Assembly (NCBI GenBank): GCA_020161315.1
Contig: JAIUOH010000009.1
Coordinates: 1-64,000 of the forward strand
Reading direction: 5' to 3'
DNA from: Actinomycetota bacterium
GTDB taxonomy: Bacteria; Actinomycetota; Actinomycetes; Actinomycetales; Microbacteriaceae
Length of the DNA: 64,000 bases
In this document: positions 29,041 to 37,509 of the stretch, piece after piece
Layout of the letters: every line of letters starts with the position of its first letter
Position numbering within the stretch: position 1 is the stretch's first letter
Program-made: the position numbers and the translations under genes
Notes under the pieces: generated by a model
The model's database searches: none
Told to the model about the DNA's origin: nothing
The model's input: only the letters and a program-made list of their open reading frames with translations

Positions 29041-29841
29041 ATGGCTGATGCATATGCCCACGGGCACCACGAGAGTGTACTCAAATCGCACACCTGGCGC
29101 ACGGTAGAGAATTCTGCTGCGTATCTCTTGCCACACTTGCGGGCGGGGGCAACGCTACTCGACATTGGCTCTGGGCCTGGCACCATCACCATGGATTTTG
29201 CCGAGCGGCTCGCGCCCGGCAGCGTGATTGGGGTCGATGCCGCGGCAGATGTGGTCGCAAAAGCGAGCGCCGACGCTGAACCGCTCGGGCTTTCAAATCT
29301 CAGCTTCGAAGCAGGCGATGCCTACGCGCTGCGCTTCGAAGATTCGAGTTTTGACGTGACGCACGCACACCAGGTGCTGCAGCACGTCACTGATCCCGTG
29401 ACGATGCTGCGCGAGATGCGCCGGGTCACGAAAGCGGGCGGCGTGGTCGCCGCACGCGACGTCGACTACGAGGGCGTGATCATTTCGCCAGAGACGCCAG
29501 AGCTCGCCGAGTGGCTGCCGCTCTACCTGCAGGTGCACCGCGGTGTCAGCGGGGAGCCCGCGGCAGGCCGTCACCTCAAGAAGTGGGCGCGCGACGCCGG
29601 TTTCGTTTCGGTGGCCTGCACCGCGTCACTGTGGCTCTTCGAGAACGACGAGGATCGCGCCTGGTGGGGTGGCATGTGGGCCGAACGCGCGGTTGCATCG
29701 GCGTTCGCCGACAACGCGATTCGCCTGGGCCTCGCCGATCGCGAAAAGCTCGAGCGCATCTCACAAGCATGGCAGCGCTGGGCGGCAGACCCTGACGGCT
29801 GGATGCTTATGCCCCACGCCGAGATCGTCGCGACGGTCTAG
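29041..29841 (+). CDS. class I SAM-dependent methyltransferase
   Basis: 266 aa soluble protein. SAM-binding motif I is LLDIGSGPGTITMDFA (near residue 40), the acidic loop motif is VIGVDAAADVV, and motif post-I/II positions appear as FEAGDAYALRFEDSSFD and VLQHVTDPVTMLREMRRV, similar to UbiE-type enzymes. The C-terminal half, with RHLKKWARDAGFVSV and Trp-rich helices, is a typical substrate-recognition cap in small-molecule methyltransferases. The substrate cannot be deduced. The gene is convergent with the small membrane protein gene; the two stop codons share the CTAG palindrome at 29838-29841. Confidence 0.85.
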   Translation: MADAYAHGHHESVLKSHTWRTVENSAAYLLPHLRAGATLLDIGSGPGTITMDFAERLAPGSVIGVDAAADVVAKASADAEPLGLSNLSFEAGDAYALRFEDSSFDVTHAHQVLQHVTDPVTMLREMRRVTKAGGVVAARDVDYEGVIISPETPELAEWLPLYLQVHRGVSGEPAAGRHLKKWARDAGFVSVACTASLWLFENDEDRAWWGGMWAERAVASAFADNAIRLGLADREKLERISQAWQRWAADPDGWMLMPHAEIVATV

Positions 29842-30362
29842 CTACGTCCTCTTGAAGCGCGGGGGCTCGGCAAGACGTGCATGAGGCCGAGCGCCGTGAG
29901 CAGGGTCGAGCCGTAGAACAGGGCGGGTTGGGGGTCACGCGCAAGGCCGCCCGGAGCACCGGGACCGCCGCTCGGCACGAGCACATCTGAGCCGAACACC
30001 AACGAGAGCACCAGACCGCATAGTCCTACGATCGCAAAGATAATCGCCACAAGCCAGCCACGACGCTGCCACCAATTGCGTAACGGGCGAGCAACGCGCA
30101 GCGGCAAGCCGAGAATCGTCGCGATCAACATTCCAAGTGCCGCGAGTGCAGCGCCTGAAAATGCCGCGCTAATCATTGTGATGAGACCGTCGTAGGTATC
30201 GCCCGAGCTGAAAAGCAGCAGAAAAGTGAGAATCGAGCCGAGAGCAGCCCCACCGCCAAAGAACTGTATCGGCAGGGAGAGCCACGGTCCCGATAGCCGT
30301 CGTGAGGACCGCGGGGACTCAGATTCTTGACGCAAGGGGGTAGGCGGGTAGGGCGCGGCCAT
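29838..30362 (-). CDS. small membrane protein of unknown function
   Basis: 174 aa. After a 35-residue basic and polar N-terminus, about four transmembrane helices are visible: LSLPIQFFGGGAALGSILTF, LITMISAAFSGAALAALGML, WLVAIIFAIVGLCGLVLSLV and a final short one around YGSTLLTALGLMHVL. An Arg-rich loop (RVARPLRNWWQRRG) separates helices two and three, which puts it in the cytoplasm. The longer open frame upstream is rejected; ATG at 30362 lies 2 nt past the ctaA stop, so it should be translated with ctaA. No family recognised; an accessory role with heme A synthase is possible from position only. Confidence 0.7.
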   Translation of the reverse strand: MAAPYPPTPLRQESESPRSSRRLSGPWLSLPIQFFGGGAALGSILTFLLLFSSGDTYDGLITMISAAFSGAALAALGMLIATILGLPLRVARPLRNWWQRRGWLVAIIFAIVGLCGLVLSLVFGSDVLVPSGGPGAPGGLARDPQPALFYGSTLLTALGLMHVLPSPRASRGRS

Positions 30363-30364
30363 GG

Positions 30365-31297
30365 CTAATGTTCGGTGACTGCCGGCTTCTTGAGGCACAG
30401 CACTGCAACTGTCATGGTTGCAGCGGTGAGTGAGGCAAGCACCATGTGCACGCCTACGGCGAGGGGCGGCAGCCCGTTGCGTGCCTGGTAGATGCCGACA
30501 GCAACCTGCACTGCCTGAATCGCGAGTAGCCCGGTGAGCCAGGCCGCGGGGCGCAGCTTGTCGCGGCGTGCCCACACCAGCAGCACAATGGTCAGCAGCA
30601 TGAGCAAGTAGCCGGGCCAAGCGTGTACGTGGCTCAAAAGCGTTGCGTCGAAGCCATTGCGCACCACGTCAGCGTCGCCCGAGTGCGGGCCAGAACCAGT
30701 AGTCAGCACACCGATGAAGATCACCACCGCCATAACGAGGGTGGTCACATGCGTCAGTATTGCGAAACTGCGGGGCACTGCACGTTCACGGTCTCCACCG
30801 GGCTCATACATGCGAACGACGTACGCGGCCGTCACGCAGACGATGATGAGCGACACGGTGTAGTGGAAGCCGACAAGCACCGCCTTCAGTTCCTCCCACA
30901 CAATCACGCCCCCGACGAAGGCCTGCAGCAACACGAGGCCGAGCACCACCCACGAGATCACGAAGAGATCTTTACGCTGCCTGCGAATGCGCCAGCCGAG
31001 CACCACCACGAGAATGGCGGCGAGCAGCAGCGGGCCAGAGATGGTGCGGTTGCCAAACTCGATCATGCCGTGAATGCCAAGCTCGGCCGTCGGCACGAGC
31101 GAGCCGGGGGTGCACAGCGGCCACTCGGAGCAGCCGAGGCCAGAGCCGGTCAGGCGCACCGCGCCGCCGGTACCGATGATCAGCACGTTCAACACAAACG
31201 ATGCCCACGCAAAGATGCGCAGCCAGCGTGAGGGTTGACCATCGAAACTGCCCGAATCTGCGGGTGCGGTGGCGGTGCCTGGCTTCGCGGCTGACAA
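30365..31297 (-). CDS. ctaA: heme A synthase
   Basis: 310 aa, eight transmembrane helices. It oxidises the heme O C8 methyl group to formyl, giving heme A. The four conserved heme-ligand His appear in paired positions: GIHGMIEFGNRTISG and VGFHYTVSL in the first half, SHVHAWPGYLLM and VGVHMVLASLTA in the second. The first extracellular loop carries two Cys (GLGCSEWPLCTPG), as in Bacillus-type CtaA. The start is TTG with GGAG about 7 nt before. Transcription probably starts from TAGGCT on the minus strand (31352-31357). Together with ctaB it feeds the aa3 oxidase. Confidence 0.95.
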   Translation of the reverse strand: MSAAKPGTATAPADSGSFDGQPSRWLRIFAWASFVLNVLIIGTGGAVRLTGSGLGCSEWPLCTPGSLVPTAELGIHGMIEFGNRTISGPLLLAAILVVVLGWRIRRQRKDLFVISWVVLGLVLLQAFVGGVIVWEELKAVLVGFHYTVSLIIVCVTAAYVVRMYEPGGDRERAVPRSFAILTHVTTLVMAVVIFIGVLTTGSGPHSGDADVVRNGFDATLLSHVHAWPGYLLMLLTIVLLVWARRDKLRPAAWLTGLLAIQAVQVAVGIYQARNGLPPLAVGVHMVLASLTAATMTVAVLCLKKPAVTEH

Positions 31298-31351
31298 AAC
31301 GACTCCTCTCGGCAGCTCTCAACACCGATCGCGCGTCGCGACAGGCGCCCC

Positions 31352-31357
31352 AGCCTA
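31352..31357 (-). promoter_or_regulatory. -10-like hexamer for ctaA
   Basis: Minus strand TAGGCT lies about 55 bp upstream of the ctaA TTG start, leaving a short leader with a ribosome binding site; same hexamer as the leaderless genes but at greater distance. Confidence 0.4.
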
Positions 31358-31380
31358 TTCCCGTTTTCAGGCGGAATCTG

Positions 31381-31386
31381 TAGAAT
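31381..31386 (+). promoter_or_regulatory. -10-like hexamer for the suf operon
   Basis: TAGAAT at 31381 lies about 170 bp upstream of sufB. The ctaA and sufB promoters are divergent and about 24 bp apart. The rest of 31387-31557 would be a long suf leader; I saw no riboswitch-like fold, and no sufR regulator gene is present. Confidence 0.35.
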
Positions 31387-31557
31387 GAGAAGCTGTGGTT
31401 GCGTAACACGGAGCGATCATCGGTGGCGAGCGCTACCGTGTGCCTGCTCCGCTAACGCCCAGAATACTGCACCGCTGCAGGGAACCAGTTGTGTACCCGA
31501 GATCTCGTGTGCGCGCCGGTTACCGATGTAGCGCTACGAAGAATGAGGGAAGACACG

Positions 31558-32976
31558 ATGCCAGAAGTGCTGATTGACCGCCCAGAGCTTGAGAGTCTGG
31601 GGGTGTACGAGTTCGGCTGGCACGACGCCGATGCCGCAGGTGAAACCGCGAAGCGTGGTCTCAGCGAAGATGTTGTGCGCAACATCTCGGCGCTCAAGAA
31701 CGAGCCCGAGTGGATGCTGCAGCGACGTCTCAAGGCTCTGCAGATCTTCGATCGCAAGCCGATGCCGACGTTCGGCGCCGACCTCAGCGAGATCGACTTC
31801 GACAACATCAAGTACTTCGTGCGGTCGACCGAGAAGCAGGCGACGAGCTGGGAAGAGCTGCCCGAAGAGATCAAGAACACCTACGAGCGCCTCGGCATTC
31901 CCGAGGCCGAGCGTCAGCGCCTCGTTGCGGGCGTTGCGGCTCAGTACGAGTCTGAGGTCGTCTACCACCAGATTCGCGAGGACCTCGAAGAGCAGGGCGT
32001 GCTGTTTCTTGACACCGACACGGCGCTCAAGGAGCACCCCGAGATCTTCGAGCAGTACTTCGGCACCGTGATTCCATCGGGCGACAACAAGTTCGCCGCG
32101 CTGAACACGGCAGTCTGGTCTGGTGGCTCGTTCGTGTACGTGCCGAAGGGTGTGCACGTTGAGATTCCGCTGCAGGCCTACTTCCGCATCAACACCGAGA
32201 ACATGGGCCAGTTCGAGCGCACGCTCATCATCGCTGACGAAGACAGCTACGTGCACTACATCGAGGGCTGCACCGCGCCGATCTACAAGAGCGATTCGCT
32301 GCACTCGGCCGTCGTTGAGATCATCGTGAAGAAGGGCGCTCGCGTTCGCTACACGACGATTCAGAACTGGTCGAACAACGTGTACAACCTGGTCACCAAG
32401 CGCGCCGTCGCTGAGGCAGGCGCGACCATGGAGTGGGTCGATGGCAACATCGGCTCAAAGGTCACCATGAAGTACCCCTCGATCTACCTCACCGGTGAGC
32501 ACGCGAAGGGCGAGACCCTTTCGGTTGCGTTCGCGGGCCCGGGCCAGCACCAGGATGCCGGCGCGAAGATGATTCACCTCGCACCGCACACCAAGTCTTC
32601 GATTCTCTCGAAGTCGATCGCCCGTGGCGGCGGCCGCACCGGCTACCGCGGCGAGGTGAGGGTCGATGCGAACGCACACCACTCGGCAAACTCGGTGGTG
32701 TGTGACGCGCTGCTCGTCGACACGATTTCGCGCAGCGACACCTACCCGGCGATCGACATTCGCACCGATGACGCAGAGCTGGGCCACGAGGCCACCGTTT
32801 CGCGCGTCAGCGAAGAGCAGCTGTTCTACCTCATGAGCCGTGGGCTTGCCGAGGAAGAGGCAATGGCGATGATCGTACGCGGCTTCATCGAGCCGATCGC
32901 TCGCGAGCTGCCCATGGAGTACGCACTTGAACTGAACAAGCTCATCGAGATGGGCATGGAAGGATCTGTCGGATAA
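31558..32976 (+). CDS. sufB: Fe-S cluster assembly protein SufB
   Basis: 472 aa scaffold subunit of the SufBCD complex on which iron-sulfur clusters are built. Beta-helix strands include [40 protein letters not shown] with the conserved Cys, and [18 protein letters not shown]; the C-terminal helical region with [19 protein letters not shown] binds SufC. ATG at 31558 is chosen for its ribosome binding site GAGGGA (31545-31550); the 23-codon upstream extension is rejected. It overlaps sufD by one base (TAATG). Confidence 0.97.
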   Translation: MPEVLIDRPELESLGVYEFGWHDADAAGETAKRGLSEDVVRNISALKNEPEWMLQRRLKALQIFDRKPMPTFGADLSEIDFDNIKYFVRSTEKQATSWEELPEEIKNTYERLGIPEAERQRLVAGVAAQYESEVVYHQIREDLEEQGVLFLDTDTALKEHPEIFEQYFGTVIPSGDNKFAALNTAVWSGGSFVYVPKGVHVEIPLQAYFRINTENMGQFERTLIIADEDSYVHYIEGCTAPIYKSDSLHSAVVEIIVKKGARVRYTTIQNWSNNVYNLVTKRAVAEAGATMEWVDGNIGSKVTMKYPSIYLTGEHAKGETLSVAFAGPGQHQDAGAKMIHLAPHTKSSILSKSIARGGGRTGYRGEVRVDANAHHSANSVVCDALLVDTISRSDTYPAIDIRTDDAELGHEATVSRVSEEQLFYLMSRGLAEEEAMAMIVRGFIEPIARELPMEYALELNKLIEMGMEGSVG

Positions 32977-34184
32977 TGGCACTGGCTTCTGCAGAAGAGA
33001 CCGAGACCGCACAGCACGGATTCAAAGCACACTCAGACGGCGGCTGGGATGCCGAGGGCGCGGCGAAAGACGTGCCCGTGCAGACCCGCAGCGCGCGCTT
33101 CACCTCGACTGAGGTCAGCGATTTTGGGGCTGTCACCGGCCGCGAGGTGAACTGGAAGTTCACGCCGATCGCAAAGGTCGACCAGATGCTGAACGGTGAG
33201 CTCGACGGCTCGCGCACGCCGCTCTCGGTCACCGAGGTCGATGGCGTCTCGAGCGAGTGGATCGCACGCGACGACGCACGCATTGGCCGTGCGGGTGCTC
33301 CCGAGGAGCGTGGCGCAGCCGCTGCCTGGTCGGCGTTCGGCGAGGCGCACCTCGTCACCGTGACCGCAGAAGAGAGCGTGACCGCGATCGTGTCGCGCGA
33401 CTCGCTCGGCAGCTCGGCTCGCGCAGCGCACACCGTCATCGAGGCAAAGCCGCACTCGCGCGGCCTCGTGATTCTCGAGAACACCGGTGAGGCTCACCTC
33501 AGCGAGAACGTCGAGATTGTCGTCGGTGATGGCGCAGAGCTGACCGTCGTGAGCGTGCAACAGTGGGCAGACAATGCACTGCACCTTGCCTCGCACTACG
33601 CAACGGTTGGACGCGACGCGACGCTCAAGCACATCGTCGTCTCGCTCGGCGGTGAGTTGGTTCGCCTAAACCCGTCGATTCACCTCGATCACGAGGGCGC
33701 AAACGGTGAGGCACTCGGTGCGTACTTCGCCGATGCCGGCCAGCACCTTGAGCACCAGGTCTACATGGACCACGATGCACCCCACACCCGCAGCCGCGTC
33801 AACTACAAGGGCGCACTGCAGGGCGAGGGCGCACACACCGTGTGGATCGGCGATGTGCTCATTCGCAACAGCGCAACCGGCACCGATAGCTACGAGCAGA
33901 ACCGTAACCTCGTACTCAGCGAGGGCACTCGTGCCGACTCGATCCCGAACCTCGAGATCGAAACTGGCGATATCGCGGGTGCGGGCCACGCTTCGGCGAC
34001 CGGCCGCTTCGATGACGAGCACATCTTCTACCTGCGCAGCCGCGGCATCTCTGAAGAAGAGGCCCGCAAACTCGTGGTGCACGGCTTCCTGCTCGAAGTG
34101 ATTCAGCAGATCGGTGATGCAGAGACCGAAGAGCGCCTGCGCTCGGCAGTTGAGGCTGAACTCGCAGAAGCGGTGCGTGCGTGA
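32976..34184 (+). CDS. sufD: Fe-S cluster assembly protein SufD
   Basis: 402 aa paralogue of SufB. The core beta-helix reads THVI-like segments VIEAKPHSRGLVILENTG and LVRLNPSIHLDHEGANG, then HDAPHTRSRVNYKGALQGEG with the conserved His, and the C-terminal SufC-binding helices RSRGISEEEARKLVVHGF. SufD pairs with SufB and is needed for iron acquisition by the scaffold. It overlaps sufB by one base and the ferredoxin gene by 4 bp, so it is tightly coupled. Confidence 0.96.
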   Translation: MALASAEETETAQHGFKAHSDGGWDAEGAAKDVPVQTRSARFTSTEVSDFGAVTGREVNWKFTPIAKVDQMLNGELDGSRTPLSVTEVDGVSSEWIARDDARIGRAGAPEERGAAAAWSAFGEAHLVTVTAEESVTAIVSRDSLGSSARAAHTVIEAKPHSRGLVILENTGEAHLSENVEIVVGDGAELTVVSVQQWADNALHLASHYATVGRDATLKHIVVSLGGELVRLNPSIHLDHEGANGEALGAYFADAGQHLEHQVYMDHDAPHTRSRVNYKGALQGEGAHTVWIGDVLIRNSATGTDSYEQNRNLVLSEGTRADSIPNLEIETGDIAGAGHASATGRFDDEHIFYLRSRGISEEEARKLVVHGFLLEVIQQIGDAETEERLRSAVEAELAEAVRA

Positions 34185-34513
34185 CCCGTCAGCGGGCGCT
34201 CTCGGTATCTGAGCTCTTCCAAGATCAGGCGGTGCGCGTCGAGCTTGATGGCGTGCCCATCGCGATCGTGCTCGACGGCGAGGGCCACGTGCACGCCATC
34301 GGTGACACGTGCAGCCACAGCCAGATCAGCCTCTCTGAGGGCTTTGTAGAGAACGGCGAGCTCGAGTGCTGGGCGCACGGATCGGCGTTCTCGCTCACCA
34401 CAGGCAAACCAGCTAACCTTCCGGCGTTTGAGCCGGTACCCGTTTACGTCGTCGAAATCGAGGGTGACGACGTGTATATCGACCCCACAGTTACGAAAGA
34501 GATTTCAGCATGA
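34181..34513 (+). CDS. Rieske-type ferredoxin inside the suf operon
   Basis: 110 aa soluble protein with the two [2Fe-2S] ligand pairs: CSH in DTCSHSQISLSEG and CWAH in ELECWAHGSAF. It resembles the ferredoxin subunits of non-heme iron oxygenases (BphA3/NirD-like). GTG at 34181 overlaps the sufD stop, and its own stop overlaps sufC by 4 bp. Placement between sufD and sufC suggests it delivers electrons to cluster assembly or is a first client, but that is inference; the arrangement is known in other Actinobacteria. Confidence 0.9.
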   Translation: MTRQRALSVSELFQDQAVRVELDGVPIAIVLDGEGHVHAIGDTCSHSQISLSEGFVENGELECWAHGSAFSLTTGKPANLPAFEPVPVYVVEIEGDDVYIDPTVTKEISA

Positions 34514-35277
34514 GTTCTGTTCTTGAGATCAAGGATCTGCACGTCAGCGTCGAGACCGAGCAGGGTGCAAAGGCCATCCTCAAGGGTGTCAACCTCACCA
34601 TTCGCCAGGGCGAAACCCACGCGATCATGGGCCCCAACGGCTCGGGCAAGTCGACGCTCGCATACGCGATTGCAGGCCACCCCCGCTACGAGATCACCAG
34701 CGGCTCGATTCTGCTTGACGGCGAAGAGGTCACCGAGATGGAGGTCGACGAGCGCGCAAAGGCAGGCCTGTTCCTGGCAATGCAGTACCCCGTCGAGATT
34801 CCCGGCGTCACCAACGCCAACTTCCTGCGCACCGCAAAGACCGCAATCGACGGCGAAGCACCCGCAATCCGTAACTGGATGAAGGATGTTCGCGGCGCGA
34901 TGGAGAACCTGCGCATGGACTCGTCGTTCGCTGAGCGCAACGTCAACGAGGGCTTCTCGGGTGGCGAGAAGAAGCGCAACGAGATTCTGCAGCTCGAACT
35001 GCTGAAGCCTCGCTTCGCTGTGCTCGACGAGACCGACTCGGGTCTTGACGTTGACGCGCTCAAGATCGTGTCTGAGGGTGTGAACCGTGCCAAGGAGAAC
35101 ACCGGCCTTGGCGTCATGCTGATCACCCACTACACCCGCATTCTGCGCTACATCAAGCCCGACTTCGTGCACGTCTTCGTGAACGGTCGCGTTGCTGAAG
35201 AGGGCGGCCCCGAGCTCGCAGACCGTCTTGAGGCAGAGGGCTACGATCGCTTTCTGACCGCTGACGCAACGGCGTAA
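34510..35277 (+). CDS. sufC: Fe-S cluster assembly ATPase SufC
   Basis: 255 aa ABC-type ATPase that drives SufBD conformational change. Walker A is GPNGSGKST, signature FSGGEKKRNEI, and Walker B region LDETDSGLDVDALKIV, where the Glu-Thr-Asp spacing is SufC-specific and differs from transporter ATPases. The switch His is in MLITHYTRIL. It has no membrane partner in the operon apart from SufB and SufD. The stop codon TAA belongs to a TAAGCT hexamer that may promote sufT. Confidence 0.97.
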   Translation: MSSVLEIKDLHVSVETEQGAKAILKGVNLTIRQGETHAIMGPNGSGKSTLAYAIAGHPRYEITSGSILLDGEEVTEMEVDERAKAGLFLAMQYPVEIPGVTNANFLRTAKTAIDGEAPAIRNWMKDVRGAMENLRMDSSFAERNVNEGFSGGEKKRNEILQLELLKPRFAVLDETDSGLDVDALKIVSEGVNRAKENTGLGVMLITHYTRILRYIKPDFVHVFVNGRVAEEGGPELADRLEAEGYDRFLTADATA

Positions 35278-35280
35278 GCT
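35275..35280 (+). promoter_or_regulatory. -10-like hexamer for sufT
   Basis: TAAGCT begins in the sufC stop codon and ends 6 nt before the sufT ATG (35287), so sufT may also be expressed independently of the operon. Confidence 0.45.
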
Positions 35281-35286
35281 AGCCTC

Positions 35287-35631
35287 ATGACTGAGACAGC
35301 AGGCGTCGCCTCGATCGACCCCGAGTTCAAAGAGCAATCGCTCGAGGCGCTCAAGAATGTGAGCGACCCCGAGCTCGGCGTGAACATTGTCGATCTCGGC
35401 CTGATCTACGATCTGGCCTTCGACGAAGAGCACGACGCGCTCGTCATCTCGATGACGCTCACGAGCGCGGGTTGCCCGCTGACTGACGTGATCGAGAACG
35501 ACATCGCCGAGGCACTCGACGGGCTCGTGCGTGCGTTCCGCATCAACTGGGTGTGGATGCCGCCGTGGACGCCAGAGCGGATCACCGATGACGGTCGCGA
35601 CATGATGCGCGCGTTGGGCTTTGCGATTTAG
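35287..35631 (+). CDS. sufT: MIP18/DUF59 family Fe-S assembly factor (SufT-like)
   Basis: 114 aa. The family core KNVSDPELGVNIVDLGLIYD and MTLTSAGCPLTDVIENDI, with the reactive Cys of the TxxxCP motif, marks it as a SufT/MIP18 protein that helps load clusters into targets. The C-terminal WVWMPPWTPERITDDG is typical. The suf operon ends here; no sufS desulfurase or sufU follows, which is unusual, since those normally sit in the same operon. The 3' end of the gene, with its stop, is repeated 58 bp downstream. Confidence 0.93.
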   Translation: MTETAGVASIDPEFKEQSLEALKNVSDPELGVNIVDLGLIYDLAFDEEHDALVISMTLTSAGCPLTDVIENDIAEALDGLVRAFRINWVWMPPWTPERITDDGRDMMRALGFAI

Positions 35632-35659
35632 CCGCAGTGGGGCTAAATGCCCAACGCGC
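35609..35659. terminator. large hairpin spanning the sufT stop codon
   Basis: GCGCGTTGGGC (35609-35619) pairs with GCCCAACGCGC (35649-35659), and ATTTAGCC (35626-35633) with GGCTAAAT (35641-35648), leaving a 7-nt loop and a 6-nt bulge. The stem contains the sufT stop codon. It lacks a U tract, so it may act as a Rho-assisted terminator or 3'-end stabiliser. Confidence 0.6.
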
Positions 35660-35690
35660 TGCCGAAAGGCAGTGGGCTTCGCGATTTAGC
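35616..35690. repeat. direct repeat of the sufT 3' end
   Basis: The 17 bp ending sufT (35616-35632) recur at 35674-35690 with one transition. The copies are 58 bp apart and a CTGCC-GAAA-GGCAG hairpin lies just before the second. Confidence 0.75.
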
Positions 35691-35697
35691 TAACGCA

Positions 35698-35788
35698 ACG
35701 AAACGCGGGTTTCCCGCGGCTTGCTATCCGGCGCGCTCCGCACGCTGCCAGACACGACCACGCAAGCCGCGGGAAACCCGCGTTTCGT
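35698..35788. repeat. 27-bp perfect inverted repeat, REP- or MITE-like
   Basis: Arms 35698-35724 and 35762-35788 are exact reverse complements with a 37-bp centre. Each arm also contains its own palindrome, CGCGGG-TTT-CCCGCG. The rest of the 277-bp gap between sufT and the ABC-F gene holds the sufT hairpin and duplication described above and, near its end, the ribosome binding site AAGGAA for the ABC-F start; I found no gene in it. Confidence 0.85.
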
Positions 35789-35908
35789 CGCTTGCTCGGC
35801 GCATCCCGCGCTCCACCACGCGAGAGCTCAAAACGCCGCTACCGGCTCCTTTCGTTTGTCTGCCTGGCAAACCAACCTCTCTGCACGTAACTAAGGAACA
35901 TACGCACT

Positions 35909-37507
35909 GTGATTACCGTCGAGAACCTCGCGATTGACGTGGGCGCGCGCCGCCTCATGAGCGAGGTCAGCTTTCGGGTGAACCCGGGCGACAAGATCGG
36001 TCTCGTCGGCCGCAACGGTGCCGGCAAGACCACGCTGACGCGCACGCTCTCTGGCGAGCTGCAGCCCGCCGAGGGCAAGATCACGGTGAGCGGTGAGCTT
36101 GGGTTCTTGCCGCAGGATCCGCGTACCGGTGACCCCGAGCAGCTCGCGCGGCACCGCATTCTGGATGCGCGCGGCCTCGGCACGCTCACCATGCAGCTGA
36201 CCAAGGCGTCGGTTGATATGGCGAGCGACGACCCGGCTGTTGCCGAGAAGGCGATGAAGCGCTTCGGCAATCTCACCGACCGTTTTCAGGCGCTCGGCGG
36301 CTACGCCGCTGAGGCTGAGGCAGCATCGATCTCGCACAACCTCGGCCTGCCCGACCGTGTGCTCGACCAGCCGCTCGGCACGCTGTCGGGCGGTCAGCGT
36401 CGACGTATCGAGCTCGCGCGCATTCTGTTCAGCGACGCCGACACGATGATCCTCGACGAGCCGACCAACCACCTCGACGCCGACAGCGTCGTGTGGCTGC
36501 GCGAGTTCTTGAAGAGCTACCGCGGTGGCGTGATCATCATCAGCCACGACGTCGAGCTCGTGGGCGAAACGGTGAACCGGGTGTTCTACCTCGATGCAAA
36601 CCGTCAGCTCATCGACGTCTACAACATGAGCTGGAAACTGTACCTGCGCCAACGCGCCGCCGACGAGGAGCGTCGCCGCAAAGAACGCCAGAACGTCGAG
36701 AAGAAGGCGTCTGCGCTCAAGGATCAGGCGGCGAAGTTCGGGGCGAAAGCGTCAAAGGCCGCCGCAGCGCACCAGATGGTGGCGCGCGCCGAAAAGATGC
36801 TGTCGAGCCTCGACGAGGTGCGTCAGGTCGACCGCGTCGCAAAGCTACGGTTTCCAGAGCCGTCGCCCTGTGGCAAGACTCCGCTCATGGCATCAGGTCT
36901 GTCGAAGTCATACGGATCCCTTGAAATCTTTGCCGGTGTCGACCTCGCAATCGACCGCGGCTCAAAGGTCGTCATTCTGGGGCTCAACGGTGCGGGCAAG
37001 ACGACGCTGCTGCGTATTCTTGCTGGTGTTGATGAGGCAGATGCGGGCCAGCTCGAGCCGGGCCACGGCCTGAAGGTCGGTTACTACGCGCAAGAGCACG
37101 AGACGCTCGACGTGAAGGCGAGCGTGCTGCAAAACATGATCTCGGTGTCGCAGCACCTCACTGAAACCGAGGCGCGTAAGGTGCTTGGCTCGTTCCTCTT
37201 CAGTGGCGACGACGTGCACAAGCCTGCCGGCGTGCTCTCGGGCGGTGAGAAGACTCGTCTCGCGCTCGCAATGCTCGTGGTGTCGAGCGCGAACGTGCTG
37301 CTGCTTGATGAGCCCACAAACAACCTCGACCCCGCAAGCCGCGCCGAAATTCTTGACGCGCTCGCGAACTTCTCTGGCGCTGTGGTGCTCGTGTCGCACG
37401 ACCCAGGTGCGGTCGAATCGCTCAACCCCGAGCGCGTACTCATCATGCCAGACGGCACCGAAGATCACTGGTCGAAGGAATACCTCGACCTGATCGAACT
37501 CGCGTAG
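35909..37507 (+). CDS. ABC-F family ATPase
   Basis: 532 aa with two ATPase modules and no membrane part. Walker A sites are GRNGAGKTT (about residue 36) and GLNGAGKTT (about 353), signatures LSGGQRRRIELA and LSGGEKTRLALA, and Walker B LDEPTNHLD and LDEPTNNLD. The linker near residues 245-290 is Lys/Arg-rich (RRRKERQNVEKKASALKD), as expected for the ribosomal P-site/E-site tRNA interaction motif. ABC-F proteins modulate translating ribosomes; some give antibiotic resistance by displacing drugs. This one resembles the housekeeping kind more than a Vga/Msr type, but I cannot be sure. GTG start with AAGGAA. Confidence 0.9.
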   Translation: MITVENLAIDVGARRLMSEVSFRVNPGDKIGLVGRNGAGKTTLTRTLSGELQPAEGKITVSGELGFLPQDPRTGDPEQLARHRILDARGLGTLTMQLTKASVDMASDDPAVAEKAMKRFGNLTDRFQALGGYAAEAEAASISHNLGLPDRVLDQPLGTLSGGQRRRIELARILFSDADTMILDEPTNHLDADSVVWLREFLKSYRGGVIIISHDVELVGETVNRVFYLDANRQLIDVYNMSWKLYLRQRAADEERRRKERQNVEKKASALKDQAAKFGAKASKAAAAHQMVARAEKMLSSLDEVRQVDRVAKLRFPEPSPCGKTPLMASGLSKSYGSLEIFAGVDLAIDRGSKVVILGLNGAGKTTLLRILAGVDEADAGQLEPGHGLKVGYYAQEHETLDVKASVLQNMISVSQHLTETEARKVLGSFLFSGDDVHKPAGVLSGGEKTRLALAMLVVSSANVLLLDEPTNNLDPASRAEILDALANFSGAVVLVSHDPGAVESLNPERVLIMPDGTEDHWSKEYLDLIELA

Positions 37508-37509
37508 CG

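Noticed and set aside
30363..30620. 86-codon extension of the small membrane protein
   Set aside because: It is within ctaA on the same strand in another frame and reads as Arg/His-rich shadow sequence.
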